A stretch of DNA of 64,000 nucleotides from Salticus scenicus (taxonomy: Eukaryota > Arthropoda > Arachnida > Araneae > Salticidae): NCBI GenBank assembly GCA_963930645.1, contig OZ005660.1, positions 198,946,427 through 199,010,426 of the forward strand. Direction: 5' to 3'. Positions 21,752-31,519 of this stretch are shown here, one piece after another (the stretch's first letter is position 1; the number at the start of each line of letters is the position of its first letter). Made by a program: the position numbers and the translations under genes. Under the pieces are notes generated by a model. That model was not told the origin of the DNA and made no database searches. It saw nothing but the letters and a program-made list of their open reading frames with translations.

Positions 21752-22992
21752 TTAAAACCACTGGTTAAAACCGATACAACCCTGATTTTTCCTAATGACT
21801 TCAAACACTCTGTTTTTCATTGAAGTAATCAGGTGATTAAGTTCAGTTATAGAAATATTGTACCATTTTTTTACAATGGCTACTTCCAGTTCATTGGCAG
21901 ATGAAAATTGCTTATTATTAGCATAAACTTTGCGAGATAATATACCCCATAGGTTTTCCATGGGGTTCAAGTCTGGACTTCGACTTGGCCACGGCAAAAC
22001 ATCAATTTTTTCTTTTTTAAATCACTCTTGTGTGGATTTAGATGTATGACAAGCAGCATTGTCCTGTTGAAATATCCAGTTACCACCACCTAATGAAGGT
22101 CCAAACGGTATTATATGATCATACAGCATAGACTGATATTGTGTAGAGTTCATATGACCCGAAATCAGCTGTAAATCACACAACCCCTCATAACTGAAAG
22201 CTCCCCAAATCATTACTGATCCTTCACCCATTTGTCGACTGAAGCATTCTTTTGGTTCCTTCCTCAAGTTATGTCAATAGTGTTTGTAACCATCGGGTCC
22301 ATCAAGGTTAAATTTTTCTCCATCAGAAAATATAATTTGTTTCCACTCATCATTCCATGACATGACATTTTTAACCCATTTTAATCTTTCTTCTCGATGG
22401 CATTTCAATAACTTTGATTTTTTCTTCAATTTCATAAATTTCACATTAATGTTTAATTTAAGGCTTTTCCAGACATGTGAAGTTTTCTTGTGAAATGTTT
22501 CGAAATTTCATGAGTTAAAAGACCTTTTTTAGTTGACAGTCGAAAAATCTGTCTATTATCACGTGATGTCAAAATATTTTTTCTACCAGATCATTTTACA
22601 GTCGGCTGCAAAATTATTCGAGCACTAGCCAATAATTCCTATGTTTAAAAAGTACACTTAAGACTGTTTTGCTAAGTAAATCCTTGTTGAATTATGGTGT
22701 TAGACTGATTAAGAACATGACTCGACAAGGATTTATTTAACAAAGCTGTATTAAGTGTACTTTTTTTTGGCAAGGATTATTGCTAGTGCTCGAATAATTT
22801 TGCAGCCGACTGTATTTTGCTTGAATAATCTTTTATAATTATGGCATTATGAATGGCAGTTTTAGAATGGTTTATTAACCTTGCAATATCAAATTTACCA
22901 GAACCTTTATAAAATAAAATTTTTCTCACTTCGCACTCCGATAATTCTTTACCTTGAGGCATCGTCAAATTAATTGTAGATAACACATTCAA
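21752..22992 (-). pseudogene. Tc1-like transposase (DD34E), inactivated
   Basis: The N-terminus from 22992 (MNVLSTINLTMPQGKELSEC) gives a helix-turn-helix region containing GKFDIARLINHSKTAIHNAI. The frame is then broken by the MITE at 22599-22812 and resumes with SGRKNILTSRDNRQI. The catalytic core shows the first Asp in FSDGEKFNLDGPDG, the second in IFQQDNAACHT, and the Glu in SPDLNPMENLWG. Exactly 34 residues separate the second Asp from the Glu, as in Tc1. The motif SVMIWGAFSYEG is also typical. Two in-frame TGA codons, at 22274-22276 (after HY) and 22022-22024 (after STQE), sit at positions suited to Trp. After about 21785 the frame runs into hAT sequence; its natural end (VIRKNE then stop) would be on the far side of that insert. 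Confidence 0.9.
22599..22812. mobile_element. Palindromic MITE copy 4, inside the Tc1 gene
   Basis: A 214 bp copy, CAGTCGGCTGCAAAATTATT to AATTTTGCAGCCGACTG, flanked by TA on both sides (22597-22598 and 22813-22814). TA duplication is the mark of Tc1/mariner-type MITEs. It interrupts the transposase N-terminal region. Confidence 0.95.
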
Positions 22993-23000
22993 AACCTAAG

Positions 23001-24099
23001 CCTTTGCCTCTTAGGTAATGAATGCTTTTGCGAAATACTGACAAATTTTTAAAAAAAGTTAAAGAATATGGGGGAAATATTAAAATAGTAATGGAATTAT
23101 CAATTCTTTTGATTGTATAAAAGATTTTTCTTTTTTCAAATGATATTTGCTAAGCATTAAGTAACAATATGTTTATATTAGGATATATTAGTTTTATTTT
23201 AAATTACTTTTATTTTATTCATTTGAGGACATGGGTAAAAATTCCTTTATTTTTTGTCAGATTTAATGTTAAATTATCCTTTAAAAAAGTTTTATTACAC
23301 CTTCCATACCACAGTTAATTTTTCTTTTATATATATATATCAATAAATTGTTATAGCTATGAAGTTGAAGTCTTCAGTCCACTGGATCATACTGGAATTG
23401 TTTGTGAAGTCAGTTCTTATTATGAAAGTACTATATTGAATGCTACACACATTGTTTCTATGGGAATATTAAATGATTGAGGTGGATACTATACATTTAT
23501 ATATATACACTACACATATTAAACCACAAATAACAGATGTAAATTATTAAAAAGAAAAAAAAAATCAATAACCCTGATATTTGAGTATTATGAACAAATA
23601 ACTTAAACACCACAAAAACTTTGAGAAATCTTGATAATTAAAAAAAAAAATATTAAAATGTAACAAATGTTTTATTTATGAACTTACCTCAATAATTAAA
23701 ATAGTAATCCCAGAAGCACCACGTTTTCCTAAGCAAGCAGCATCCGTCTTGAAGATCTTGTAAACAAATAAGAGCTACGTTGCCATACCTGTTTTCAAAA
23801 TACTACGATCTGCTAAAAAAGAAATAAGCTTTGCCATGGAAATTCTGTCAGGTTGAGATTGAGTGGCTTTTACATCGTAAGTAAATTAGATAAACGATAG
23901 CTTGATAAACCAATTAATATTTGTATGAGTGCATACTAAAAATAATTAACCAATATTAATAAAAAATCATATTTTTAATTTTAAAATGGAGCCTCTTATG
24001 ACGTCGCTATTTAAATTTTTTATTAAGATTTATTGTAATATTCTATGGTTTAACAAAGATATTTATTAAATTCAAGGTCATTGCGCTTAAGCTCTATGA
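23001..24099. other. AT-rich stretch without genes
   Basis: No coding region or repeat family is recognised. A short TA microsatellite is at about 23331-23340. CTCTATGA at 24092-24099 is the target-site copy of the next element. Confidence 0.6.
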
Positions 24100-24779
24100 T
24101 AAGGTGACCATATTTTCAAACACTGATTTGACAAATTACCGTTTGTCCCCAAATCGAAATAAATTTCGAGGACATTGAAAACTCTATTTGGGGACTTTTT
24201 CGGGCATATAAGAGACCAATAGCTATATGCTATGTATAATTAATAAAAAAAACTCTGATTTATACATTACAAAATGCTTTGAAACACTTTTTTTTATGAA
24301 AAATTGCTGAGCCTAAGGTATGTTTATGCAAATTAAACTATCCCAGCATTATTAAAATAATCAAGTCTATAGAACCCATTTACACTTTTTTATGATGATA
24401 GGAGAGAACACAAAAACATCATTTCATTTTAATCTTCAGAATTCCTACTCCCAGAAATGCAGATATTATTCCCGATTATATAGCTACAAGAAAATCATTT
24501 CTTTTTCTCTCCTATCAATGTATCAATGCAATTTGTGGTAGTCATATAACTACCATTTTTGTGAAAATTTCATTAAACAAATTTTATTTTTCACTTAACA
24601 TAAATCGGGCAAGATAGAATTTATATACTAATTAGTAGTGCATGATTCTTTCTCTGCTCATGAAGTATGAGGGACTTTATTTCAAAGTTTCGTTGATTTC
24701 CAAGATTATCCAATTACGTGTGCTTCAACGTATAGAATAAACTGTGTGGAAATCGGAAAATAAAATTGTACTAAAAAAT

Positions 24780-24965
24780 TTAAGTCTCTCACCATATGTC
24801 ACTGTAATCGAAATTAGTTTCACGAAATCAAAACCGAGACTCCCTATTGGTTATTCATGTTTTCAGATCACGTGATTGAGCAGACGAAACTGGGAAAAGC
24901 CAATCAGCTCTTCAGTTTGAGCAAGAAAAGCGATCGAAGCGCCATCTGGGAAGCTTAATTTTTTA
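24780..24965. promoter_or_regulatory. Promoter-like island with CCAAT and CACGTG motifs
   Basis: A GC-richer patch has ctattggtta and gccaatcag (CCAAT boxes), the palindrome tcacgtga, and gcgccatctggg. The block atcacgtgattgagcag is shared, inverted, with the foldback terminal repeat at 49230-49250. The motifs are visible; promoter function is inference, and no downstream gene is seen. Confidence 0.3.
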
Positions 24966-25010
24966 GCAGTATTTTAAGCATTCGATCATAAGCGCTTGCC
25001 CCACTGTGTA

Positions 25011-25039
25011 TAAGACTACTATATAATATAGTAGTCTTA
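25011..25039. repeat. Perfect short hairpin
   Basis: Arms taagactactata and tatagtagtctta (13 bp, perfect) enclose a 3-base loop. It lies immediately upstream of the SINE cluster. Confidence 0.85.
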
Positions 25040-25065
25040 AATGTATATTCTAGACGCTATACTTG

Positions 25066-25512
25066 TGATCCTTTCCGTGGAGGAACAAGGGCCGCGGTTG
25101 CCCAGTCGGTAGAGCGCCGACCTCGTAATTGGAAGATTGCGGGTTCGGTACTCGAGCCGCCCAAAGACCGTCGTGTACACTAATGGTGGCTAGTGCACGT
25201 AAAATCTGTCGTGGCCGCAATGTCCTCCATGTTCCCATAAAAAATTATACTTCTGGGGGTCACCGAAGCGGGAGAGCCATCCCTTCCGTGGAGGATCAAA
25301 ATTGTGATGGCATGTCTCCGGACCACCTCTAGGGGTGTGTCCCAGACCATCATCAATTGCCCATCTGTGCAGCACTAGTGCGACGTAAAACCCAACCATC
25401 CATCCATCCATCCGTAGAAGAACAAAATTGCGATGGCATGTCTCCGGTCCTCCTCTAGAGGTGAGTCCCAGACAGTCGCCAATTACCCAATGCGCAGCAC
25501 TAGTGCGACGTG
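25066..25512 (+). repeat. Older SINE copy, host for a younger SINE
   Basis: The piece cctttccgtggaggaacaa at 25070-25087 and the piece gtagaagaacaaaattgcg at 25412 onward are two halves of one SINE 3' part, split by the copy at 25090-25410. The duplicated gtggaggaacaa / gtagaagaacaa is the diverged target-site duplication. The right half ends with gcagcactagtgcgacgt and an accaacc tail. Confidence 0.8.
25090..25410 (+). repeat. Full-length tRNA-derived SINE
   Basis: The head is tRNA-like: box A ttgcccagtcggtagagcgc, an anticodon-loop region cctcgtaatt, and box B cgggttcggtactcg. The body has cgtcgtgtacactaatggtg, gtaaaatctgtcgtggccgc, ccttccgtggaggatcaaaa and gcagcactagtgcgacgtaa. The tail is aacc followed by (atcc)n. 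A nearly identical copy lies inverted at 45430-45750. Open frames across it on both strands are SINE readings. Confidence 0.95.
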
Positions 25513-25551
25513 AAAAAAACCAACCAACCTGTACTTGATCATTTGACTGCG

Positions 25552-25712
25552 ATTTTGATTGGATTGGAATGGATGGGTTTTCCGTCTCACTACTCACTAG
25601 TGCTTTGCAATGGGCAATTAGCAACGGTCTGGGATTCAACCCTAGAGGTGGTCTGGAAACATGCCATCACAATTTTGATACTTCACGGAATGGACTGCGA
25701 TTTTGAAAGAAA
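25552..25712 (-). repeat. SINE 3' fragment, minus strand
   Basis: A truncated copy of the same SINE, with ggtctgggattcaaccctag, aacatgccatcacaatttt and tacttcacgg. Confidence 0.85.
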
Positions 25713-25859
25713 TACTTGCAAATATTTAAATTTGGGGACATTTAGTATCCGTATTCCCCAGTAATCAAAGAATTTTTGGGGTCAAAATATAAAAAAGGTC
25801 AAAATTCGAGGACAGTCCTCGAATTTCGAGATCGTATGGTCACCTTACTCTATGAGGTA

Positions 25860-26079
25860 AATATTTTTCAGTCATTCATTCATAAGGTAACCAAATGTCT
25901 CCATTTTCCGAGGACTATCGCTATCCCCAATTTCGAAGGAAAACAATTTCAATATGTAATACTTTTACAATTTGTACTGAAATATATAGAAAAAAGTTTT
26001 GTGATGACCATAACAAACTAATTTTGCAATGTTTCAAAATACTTTTTAAGTTTTTTTTTTTTTTTTTTTTTTTTCACTT
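25860..26079. other. Repeat-like flank with poly-T tract
   Basis: 25886 onward (taaggtaaccaaatgtctcc) resembles the terminal style of the neighbouring hAT element, but a partner end was not found. A run of about 26 T lies at 26049-26074. The open frames 25776-26021 and 25895-26215 are not supported. Confidence 0.4.
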
Positions 26080-26600
26080 TCTTCAAAAGAAGATCAGAAA
26101 AAATTTTCAACTCTTCGTTTTTGATGGATTCACGTGTTTTGATAAGTCTCGAGCACGATTTAACTATTTATACTTTCTTCTGTATATCTTCTGTATATAT
26201 AAAAGAAGAAAATGATGAATTCGTGAAAATTTTTGAACTCTAGTTTTAAATGGATTTACATGTTTTGTGAGGTCCTTAATACGATTTGACCATTTTTTGA
26301 AAATGTGTGACTGTGTGCTAGGGTGTAGTATAGGACAAAATTTCGTATAAATATGCACGTAATGAGAATTATTTTTATGAAGTGATTGTGAAATTAATAG
26401 GAATTATTGATAACTGTAGTTGTAAACTATGAGGAAAAGTATGTGCACGTTAGAACATCCCCTGGGAGGAAATAGTCCCCATTTGGTATAAATATTCAGT
26501 ATGGATATCTTTCAAAAGAACTCGTCAATACCTTTGAAAAGAATGGTCGAACCATAGATCTATGTTAGTTTAAAACAAAGTTATAGATTTTTTTCGTGTA
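26080..26600. repeat. Second copy of the 4.5-5.9 kb dispersed repeat
   Basis: It shares the order of phrases with 4555-5420: gaattcgtgaaaattt, a tttacatgttttg segment, taggacaaaatttcgtataa, attgataactgtagttg, then ggatatctttcaaaag and ctcgtcaatacctttgaaaa. The tandem cacgaaccaatg units are absent here. Confidence 0.8.
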
Positions 26601-27166
26601 ATATATTTGAGTTCAATTTTTGTCGAGTCATGATTTTAGCCTTACGCTCTTTTTATGCTGTAAGCTGATGATAAAAATCAGCAACCAAACTAAATATATA
26701 TATATATATGAGAAATCTAAGTTTGTGCTTCAATAATTTTTCTGCCAACTGTAAATTTTGAGTTACTAGCGTCATTTCCCCTCCAACTAATGATACGGAA
26801 TACCGTCTGGAGAGGGAGGGGGGGGGAATGAAAGAAATATGTTTTTTTGGAGGAATACTTCACAACCTCTAAAAGATATTTAGCATGACATTTTGTATGC
26901 ACTGAAAAGGAAGATACATACTTTTAAATATTTGAACCATTTTCTTTTTCTGGACTTGGAAAAAATTAATCAGTTTTGCAAACCTAATGCATATGCCTCA
27001 AATCCAATTTTCTTTGAATACTGAAATTTTTTAATTCAGTTTTTATATTAATGTCAATGAAAAATATAGAATTATTTAAAATTTCGATCAAAACTTCGCA
27101 GATATAAATTTTGTAATACTGAACGTGATTTCCCCTCCCTCCCTCCCTCCCCACACACACTAGGGG
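26601..27166. other. AT-rich DNA with half MITE end and GA/CT tracts
   Basis: 26712-26751 (gcttcaataatttttctgcc then aactg and TA) is the right end of the palindromic MITE family without its left half. A gggaggggggg tract is near 26815, and tccctccctccctccc is near 27131. No gene. Confidence 0.6.
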
Positions 27167-27344
27167 CAGGGCCCGACTTAGACTACCTGCAGCCCCGGGG
27201 CAAGCCTATTCTGGGGGGGCCCCCTTGCAGTGGCATAAGAGGTCTTTAGATTGCAGAATTTCTGTATTCGCCTGTAGGGGGGCCCCTTCCAGAAGGGGGG
27301 CCCAGGGCATTTGCCCCGTATGCCCTGCCGTAAGTCGGGGCCTG
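27167..27344. mobile_element. hAT-type MITE, 178 bp, perfect 8 bp duplication
   Basis: The ends are CAGGGCCCGACTTA and, inverted, CAGGCCCCGACTTA. ACTAGGGG lies directly outside both ends (27159-27166 and 27345-27352). The GC-rich interior holds ggggggcccccttgc and gggcatttgccccgtatgcc. It has no coding. Confidence 0.95.
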
Positions 27345-27516
27345 ACTAGGGGAGATCCCTGAGGGAGCATGAAAAATAATGTTTTTTGGAGAATACTTCA
27401 TTGCGTTTAAAACATGCTTTGAAACGGCAGATACAGATTTTTAAACATTTTAATTTTTTTTTTCGAGACTTGGAAAAAAATGAACAAAATTTGCAAATAT
27501 AATTTTTTCTACAGAT

Positions 27517-27850
27517 ACCAATTGGGATCAATAGCCTACCGATCGAATTTCTACTGATGTCTGTAAAGATCTATTGATATCGATTGAGGATATAATTAAT
27601 AGGTTACAGATGTTAATAGCTTCTATTGATACAGGTAGGGAAATCCATAGAAATCAATTCATATCAATAAAACTCTATTGATATCGATAGCCTACTGATC
27701 AAATTTCTAATAATGTCTGTAAAAGTCTATTGATATCAGTTGAGGATATAATCAATTGGTTACAGGTGTCAATAGCTTCTATTGATAGAGGTAGGGACAT
27801 CCATAGAAATAAATTCATACCAATACAATTCTATTGATATCGATAGATTT
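27517..27850. repeat. Two-unit tandem repeat of about 164 bp
   Basis: Both units carry caatagcctac/gatagcctac, ctattgatatc-gttgaggatata, ggttacag-tgt and ttctattgata-aggtaggga. A third partial start is at 27835. Confidence 0.85.
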
Positions 27851-27889
27851 TTGTACAGTATGGTTGGGCAATATATCTACGCTACAGGG

Positions 27890-29345
27890 GTTGTTCCAAT
27901 CATGCAAAAGAAATCAATACATCTTCCTGCATAACTTTGGTACATTGCATTTGATACTGGCAAGCATTCACAAGCACAAATTGTGGTACCTACAGTCGGT
28001 AACAAAAGTGTCCGAACACTAGCAAAAATTCCTATGTAAAAAAAGTACACTTCGTACGGTTTTATTAAATAAATCCTTGTCGAATCCTATTCTTAATCAG
28101 TGTAAGAACATGATTCGATAAGGATTTATTTAACAAAATCGTATGAAGTGTACTTTTTTTGCATAGGAATTTTTGCTAGTGTTCGGACACTTTTGTTACC
28201 GACTGTACCTTGTCATGATTGGAAGAAGCTTGTGTAGCTGATTAGTACATCTTACTGGGACATAGCACATCATGTTGTTTCTACATAAGCTGCCTACATA
28301 GTTTTGAAGCTGATAAGCTTAAGCAAGCACACAATTGTTCATTGTGGTACCTGCCTTGTCATGAGTGGAAGAAGCTTGTGAAGCAAATTAGCACATCTTA
28401 CTGCCACATCATGTTGTTTCTACATAAGCTGACAACATAGCATATTATGCTAGCAAACATTTACAAGCACACAATTGCTCACTGTGGTACCTTTCTCCCC
28501 ATGATTGGAAAAAGCTTGTGCAGCAAATTAGCACTTCTTACTGGCATATAGCACGCCATGCTATTTTCTACCTAAGCTGCCTACATAGCATATTACGCTG
28601 GCAAGCAAAAAAAGCATGTAATAGCTTATTAAGGTACATACCTTGCCATGATTGAAAGAAGCTTGTGTAGCAAGTTAGCACTTCTTACTGGGATATAGCA
28701 TACCATGCTATTTCAACTTAAGCTGCCTACATAGCACATTAGGCTGGCAAGCATAAAAAAGTATATAATAGCTTGTTAAGGTACATAACTTTCTATGATT
28801 GGAAGAAGCTTGTGCATTAAGTTAGCACTTCTTACTGGGATATAGCATGCCATGCTATTTCTGCCTAAGCTGCCTTCACAGAATATTATGCTAGCAAGCA
28901 TATAATAGCTTATTAAGGTGCATACCTTGCCATGATTGGAAGAAGCTTGTGCAGCAAGTTAGCACTTCTTACTGGGATATAGCATGTCATGCTATTTCTA
29001 CCTAAGCTACCAACATAGCATGTTATGCTGGCAAGCATGAAAAAGCATATAATAGCTTGTTAAGGTACATAGCTTGCCATGATTGGAAGAAGCTTGTGCA
29101 GCAAGTTAGCACTTCTTACTGGGATATAGCATGTCATGCTATTTTTTCCTAAGCTACCTACATAGCATGTTATGCTGGCAAGCATGAAAAAGCATATAAT
29201 AGCTTGTTAAGGTACATACCTCTCCATGCTTTGGAAGAAGCTTAAACAACAAATAAGCAGAAGATGCTTGTACATAGCCTGTCATGCTTTTGCTGTGTTA
29301 GCTAGCTAATATAGCATCCGATGCTGGCTAGCATTATCAAGCATA
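27890..29345. repeat. Tandem array of about 140-147 bp units
   Basis: About nine units repeat taccttgccatgattggaag, aagcttgtgcagcaagttag, cacttcttactgggatatag, catgccatgctatttctacc and gcatattatgctggcaagc. Starts are near 28206, 28348, 28485, 28635, 28782, 28920, 29065 and 29212, plus a diverged first unit before MITE 5. Confidence 0.92.
27993..28205. mobile_element. Palindromic MITE copy 5 (213 bp)
   Basis: CAGTCGGTAACAAAAGTGTC to CTTTTGTTACCGACTG, with TA at 27991-27992 and 28206-28207. The two arms match almost perfectly, and even substitutions are mirrored between arms. It has inserted at a TA in the first unit of the tandem array. Confidence 0.95.
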
Positions 29346-29429
29346 TAATAGCATCAAAATCTAGCAGACATAGCAATAACTAGCCCATTTTTATTGCTGG
29401 TACTAGCATGAATTTTAATTTGGGTACCA

Positions 29430-29870
29430 TTGGATACACGTCTCGATCACCTCTTGTTTTGATTCCCGCCACTCTGAATACCAGCCATTACATTTCTGAC
29501 CAGTTAAGGCCCTTCACTGTGCCCTAAATTCAAGGCTTATGAAACGCAATACTTAAGCAGGACAATGCACGACCGCGGATCATCCTTGATGCCGGATATG
29601 TTCTACTGTTGCTCTGGCCAGTGCGTTCTTCTGATCTTGCACCAATGAAAATGACTGTTTAATCTTTGAAAAGCGACTGGCCCCCACCGTTCACCAGTAA
29701 CTACGATCGATGAATTATGACATCGTGTTGAAACTTCATGAAGTGCTTTACCGTACATGTCATCCAATCGCTGTTTGTTTCAATGCCTAGGCAGATAAGT
29801 GGAGTTATTGCTCACAGAGGTCGGTGCTTTATGTACTGTTTTCTCAGTACATATTACTCCAAATTTCCTG
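29430..29870 (+). pseudogene. Second Tc1-like transposase relic
   Basis: The plus strand at about 29553 gives QDNARPRIILDAGYVLLLLW, then PVRSSDLAPMKM, matching the Tc1 QDNARPH and SPDLNPIE regions with the catalytic Glu position read as Lys. Further on, VIQSLFVSMPRQISGVIAHR matches the end of Tc1 transposases. Multiple stops and frameshifts separate the pieces. The N-terminal DNA-binding part is not recognisable. This is a different Tc1 lineage from the 22 kb copy. Confidence 0.8.
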
Positions 29871-30545
29871 AAATTTTAATCAATTGTTCTTCTTACTATA
29901 ATGTATGAGCCCAATAAATATCATTATGATATTCGCATTCCTTCATAGTGTTGCATTTTTTACAAACAACAGTTTATTTAAACCCCAGTTACATATGAAC
30001 AACACGATGCGTGGTGTACATAATATTTTCTTTCACGTTAGGTTATTTTCTACATTTATTTGTTTTATTCGATCAACTATAAAACGACAACAATTTCACC
30101 CCAAATATAATATTACATTATGCTATGATCGGCTACGTCTATCGCATGAGACAATTTTTTGTGATTATAATAGTAGTTGAGTTAGTTAATAGTAGTTACT
30201 ATATATAATAATAAATATGTAAATCTGATCGTAGTACAGCGTTATAAAGCTCCCCTCGTCGACTTTTGAATTTTTATCGCCATTTTAGACAAAATTACAT
30301 AATTTATGTGATTATTTTTTCTTTTTCCTTTCCTTTCTGTTTTTCAATATTTTATAATTTATTTATATTTTTGATGCGCTAACTTGGCTTAAAGTGGCTT
30401 TCACAAAAGGAGAGTTCTTGGCGAAAAAGGTCCGATCTATTTCAGCATCAAAATTTTAAAATATTACCCAGGATTATCAATGAATTAGCTTTCATGCAAA
30501 GCGCGATTCATCCGTGCCAAAAATGTTTAAACAAAACAAAACATA

Positions 30546-30578
<33 letters not shown>

Positions 30579-31298
30579 TCTAAAATTGAAGTACATTAAA
30601 AAAGGTTATGGTTGTTTATTTACTCCATTTCCAGTTACGATTAATTTTTTTTAGAAACGATCGATAGTGACTTAATAAAATATGCGAAGATAAAAAATAA
30701 TACATATGTAATATATAAGCACGCGGACTCAGTTCAGTGATCTAATAAAAAAGGACGACATTTGTACGATGAGATCATTTTATAGAAAAAAATGTATTAT
30801 TACTAGCAATATTTTTATGATATATTCCCCATATGAACTTTTGTCATAAATTGACTAAAATACGCAATAATAAAAAGTATAATCAAAATAGGTACTAAGT
30901 TTTTTTAACACAAAATTATGGAAAAATAAATTAATTAATAAAAATGTATCGCCAACATGGTGACAAAAATTTAAAAATCGCCATGAGGGTCTTATACTAA
31001 ATCTGTCCTGCCTCACGAAGTATAAAATTAGGTCGTTAAACATGAATTTTATTTTTAAGTCTTTCGTAAATGATTTTAAGTCTTTCGTTTGATTATCATT
31101 AGCATTTCATCTCACAATATTAATTTGTTTCTAATAATAATTTGGTTTCAGAGGAATTAAAGTTGGGTGGGAAAATTGGCTTAGGTTTACAAGATTCAAA
31201 TTTTAAAATTGAATAAGAAAAGAAAGAAAGTGCGAAAGTTTCGCAAGGGTTTGCTATTATTTTATACTAGTATATAACCCAGTCAAAAATGACGGAAT
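29871..31298. other. AT-rich stretch without supported genes
   Basis: A (TA)n tract lies at about 30547-30578. Open frames at 29905-30180 (plus) and 30855-31043 (minus) are short, AT-rich and match nothing. The phrase tactagtatataacccagtc near 31265 resembles a retroelement junction seen elsewhere in the window. Confidence 0.6.
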
Positions 31299-31364
31299 AT
31301 GAAATCAATCAAGGTAGTGAATCAACGAATGCTTTGTCTGCTTCGCTGGACACTATATTTAAAA

Positions 31365-31445
31365 GGAACTAATGTGCAAGTTGCTCCTGACGGGACTAAT
31401 ATGCAAGTTGTACCTGACGGGACTAATGTGCAAGTTGCACCGAAC
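31365..31445. repeat. 27 bp minisatellite, three units
   Basis: The unit gggactaatgtgcaagttgc plus acctgac is repeated at 31365, 31392 and 31419. Because 27 is a multiple of three, a small open frame (31299-31481) reads it as a GTNVQVAPD repeat. I do not consider that frame a gene. Confidence 0.85.
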
Positions 31446-31519
31446 GAACAAAATATTTCTTTTAACGAAAATACCTACTAACCCAGGACGATAGGTCTAA
31501 TATAACATATCATATTATT

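Larger units (their letters stand above)
17684..21784. mobile_element. 4.1 kb inverted-repeat hAT composite element
   Basis: The ends are CAGGGTTGTA at 17684 and its inverse TACAACCCTG ending at 21784. The flanking 8-mers are ATTTTTCG (17676-17683) and ATTTTTCC (21785-21792), a 7/8 hAT-size target duplication. The two halves are imperfect inverted copies. 18260-18370, with the hAT dimerisation-domain tail, matches 21320-21475 inverted. 18838-19180 matches 20690-21016 inverted, including a MITE in each arm. The centre, 19538-19868, is itself a palindrome. tRNA-like and SINE fragments have inserted in the interior. It lies in the last codons of the Tc1 transposase. Confidence 0.8.
17437..23000 (-). 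mobile_element. Tc1-like element relic, split by nested insertions
   Basis: The transposase runs on the minus strand from 22992 down to its C-terminus at 21785 and is interrupted there by the hAT insert 17684-21784. The element's 3' flank resumes at 17683 and ends at about 17437 with tacagtctgttaagaaatta, a plausible Tc1 terminus. A diverged direct repeat of that end is seen near 17609 (tgtcaagaaaatataagacc). The opposite terminus beyond 22992 is not recognisable. A 214 bp MITE sits inside the N-terminal coding part. Confidence 0.7.
24100..25847. mobile_element. hAT-type element with perfect 8 bp target duplication
   Basis: The 1748 bp element has ends TAAGGTGACCATA (24100-24112) and TATGGTCACCTTA (25835-25847), perfect inverses. 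It is flanked by CTCTATGA at 24092-24099 and 25848-25855. Subterminal inverted matches continue with tccccaaat and cgaggac. No transposase is left. Several SINE copies have inserted inside. Confidence 0.92.

Noticed and set aside
22783..22992. Separate small gene on the minus strand
   Set aside because: It is the N-terminal part of the Tc1 transposase fused by chance to MITE sequence; the last residues come from the MITE end.
25190..25639. 149-residue minus-strand frame
   Set aside because: It runs through the antisense of three SINE copies; the same peptide recurs at 45507-45710 for the same reason.
27890..29345. CRISPR-like regular repeats
   Set aside because: Units are about 145 bp and fully homologous, without short repeats separated by unique spacers, in a eukaryotic context.
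31299..31481. Frame with GTNVQVAPD repeats
   Set aside because: A 27 bp minisatellite automatically keeps frame. No start context, splice signal or homology supports a gene.
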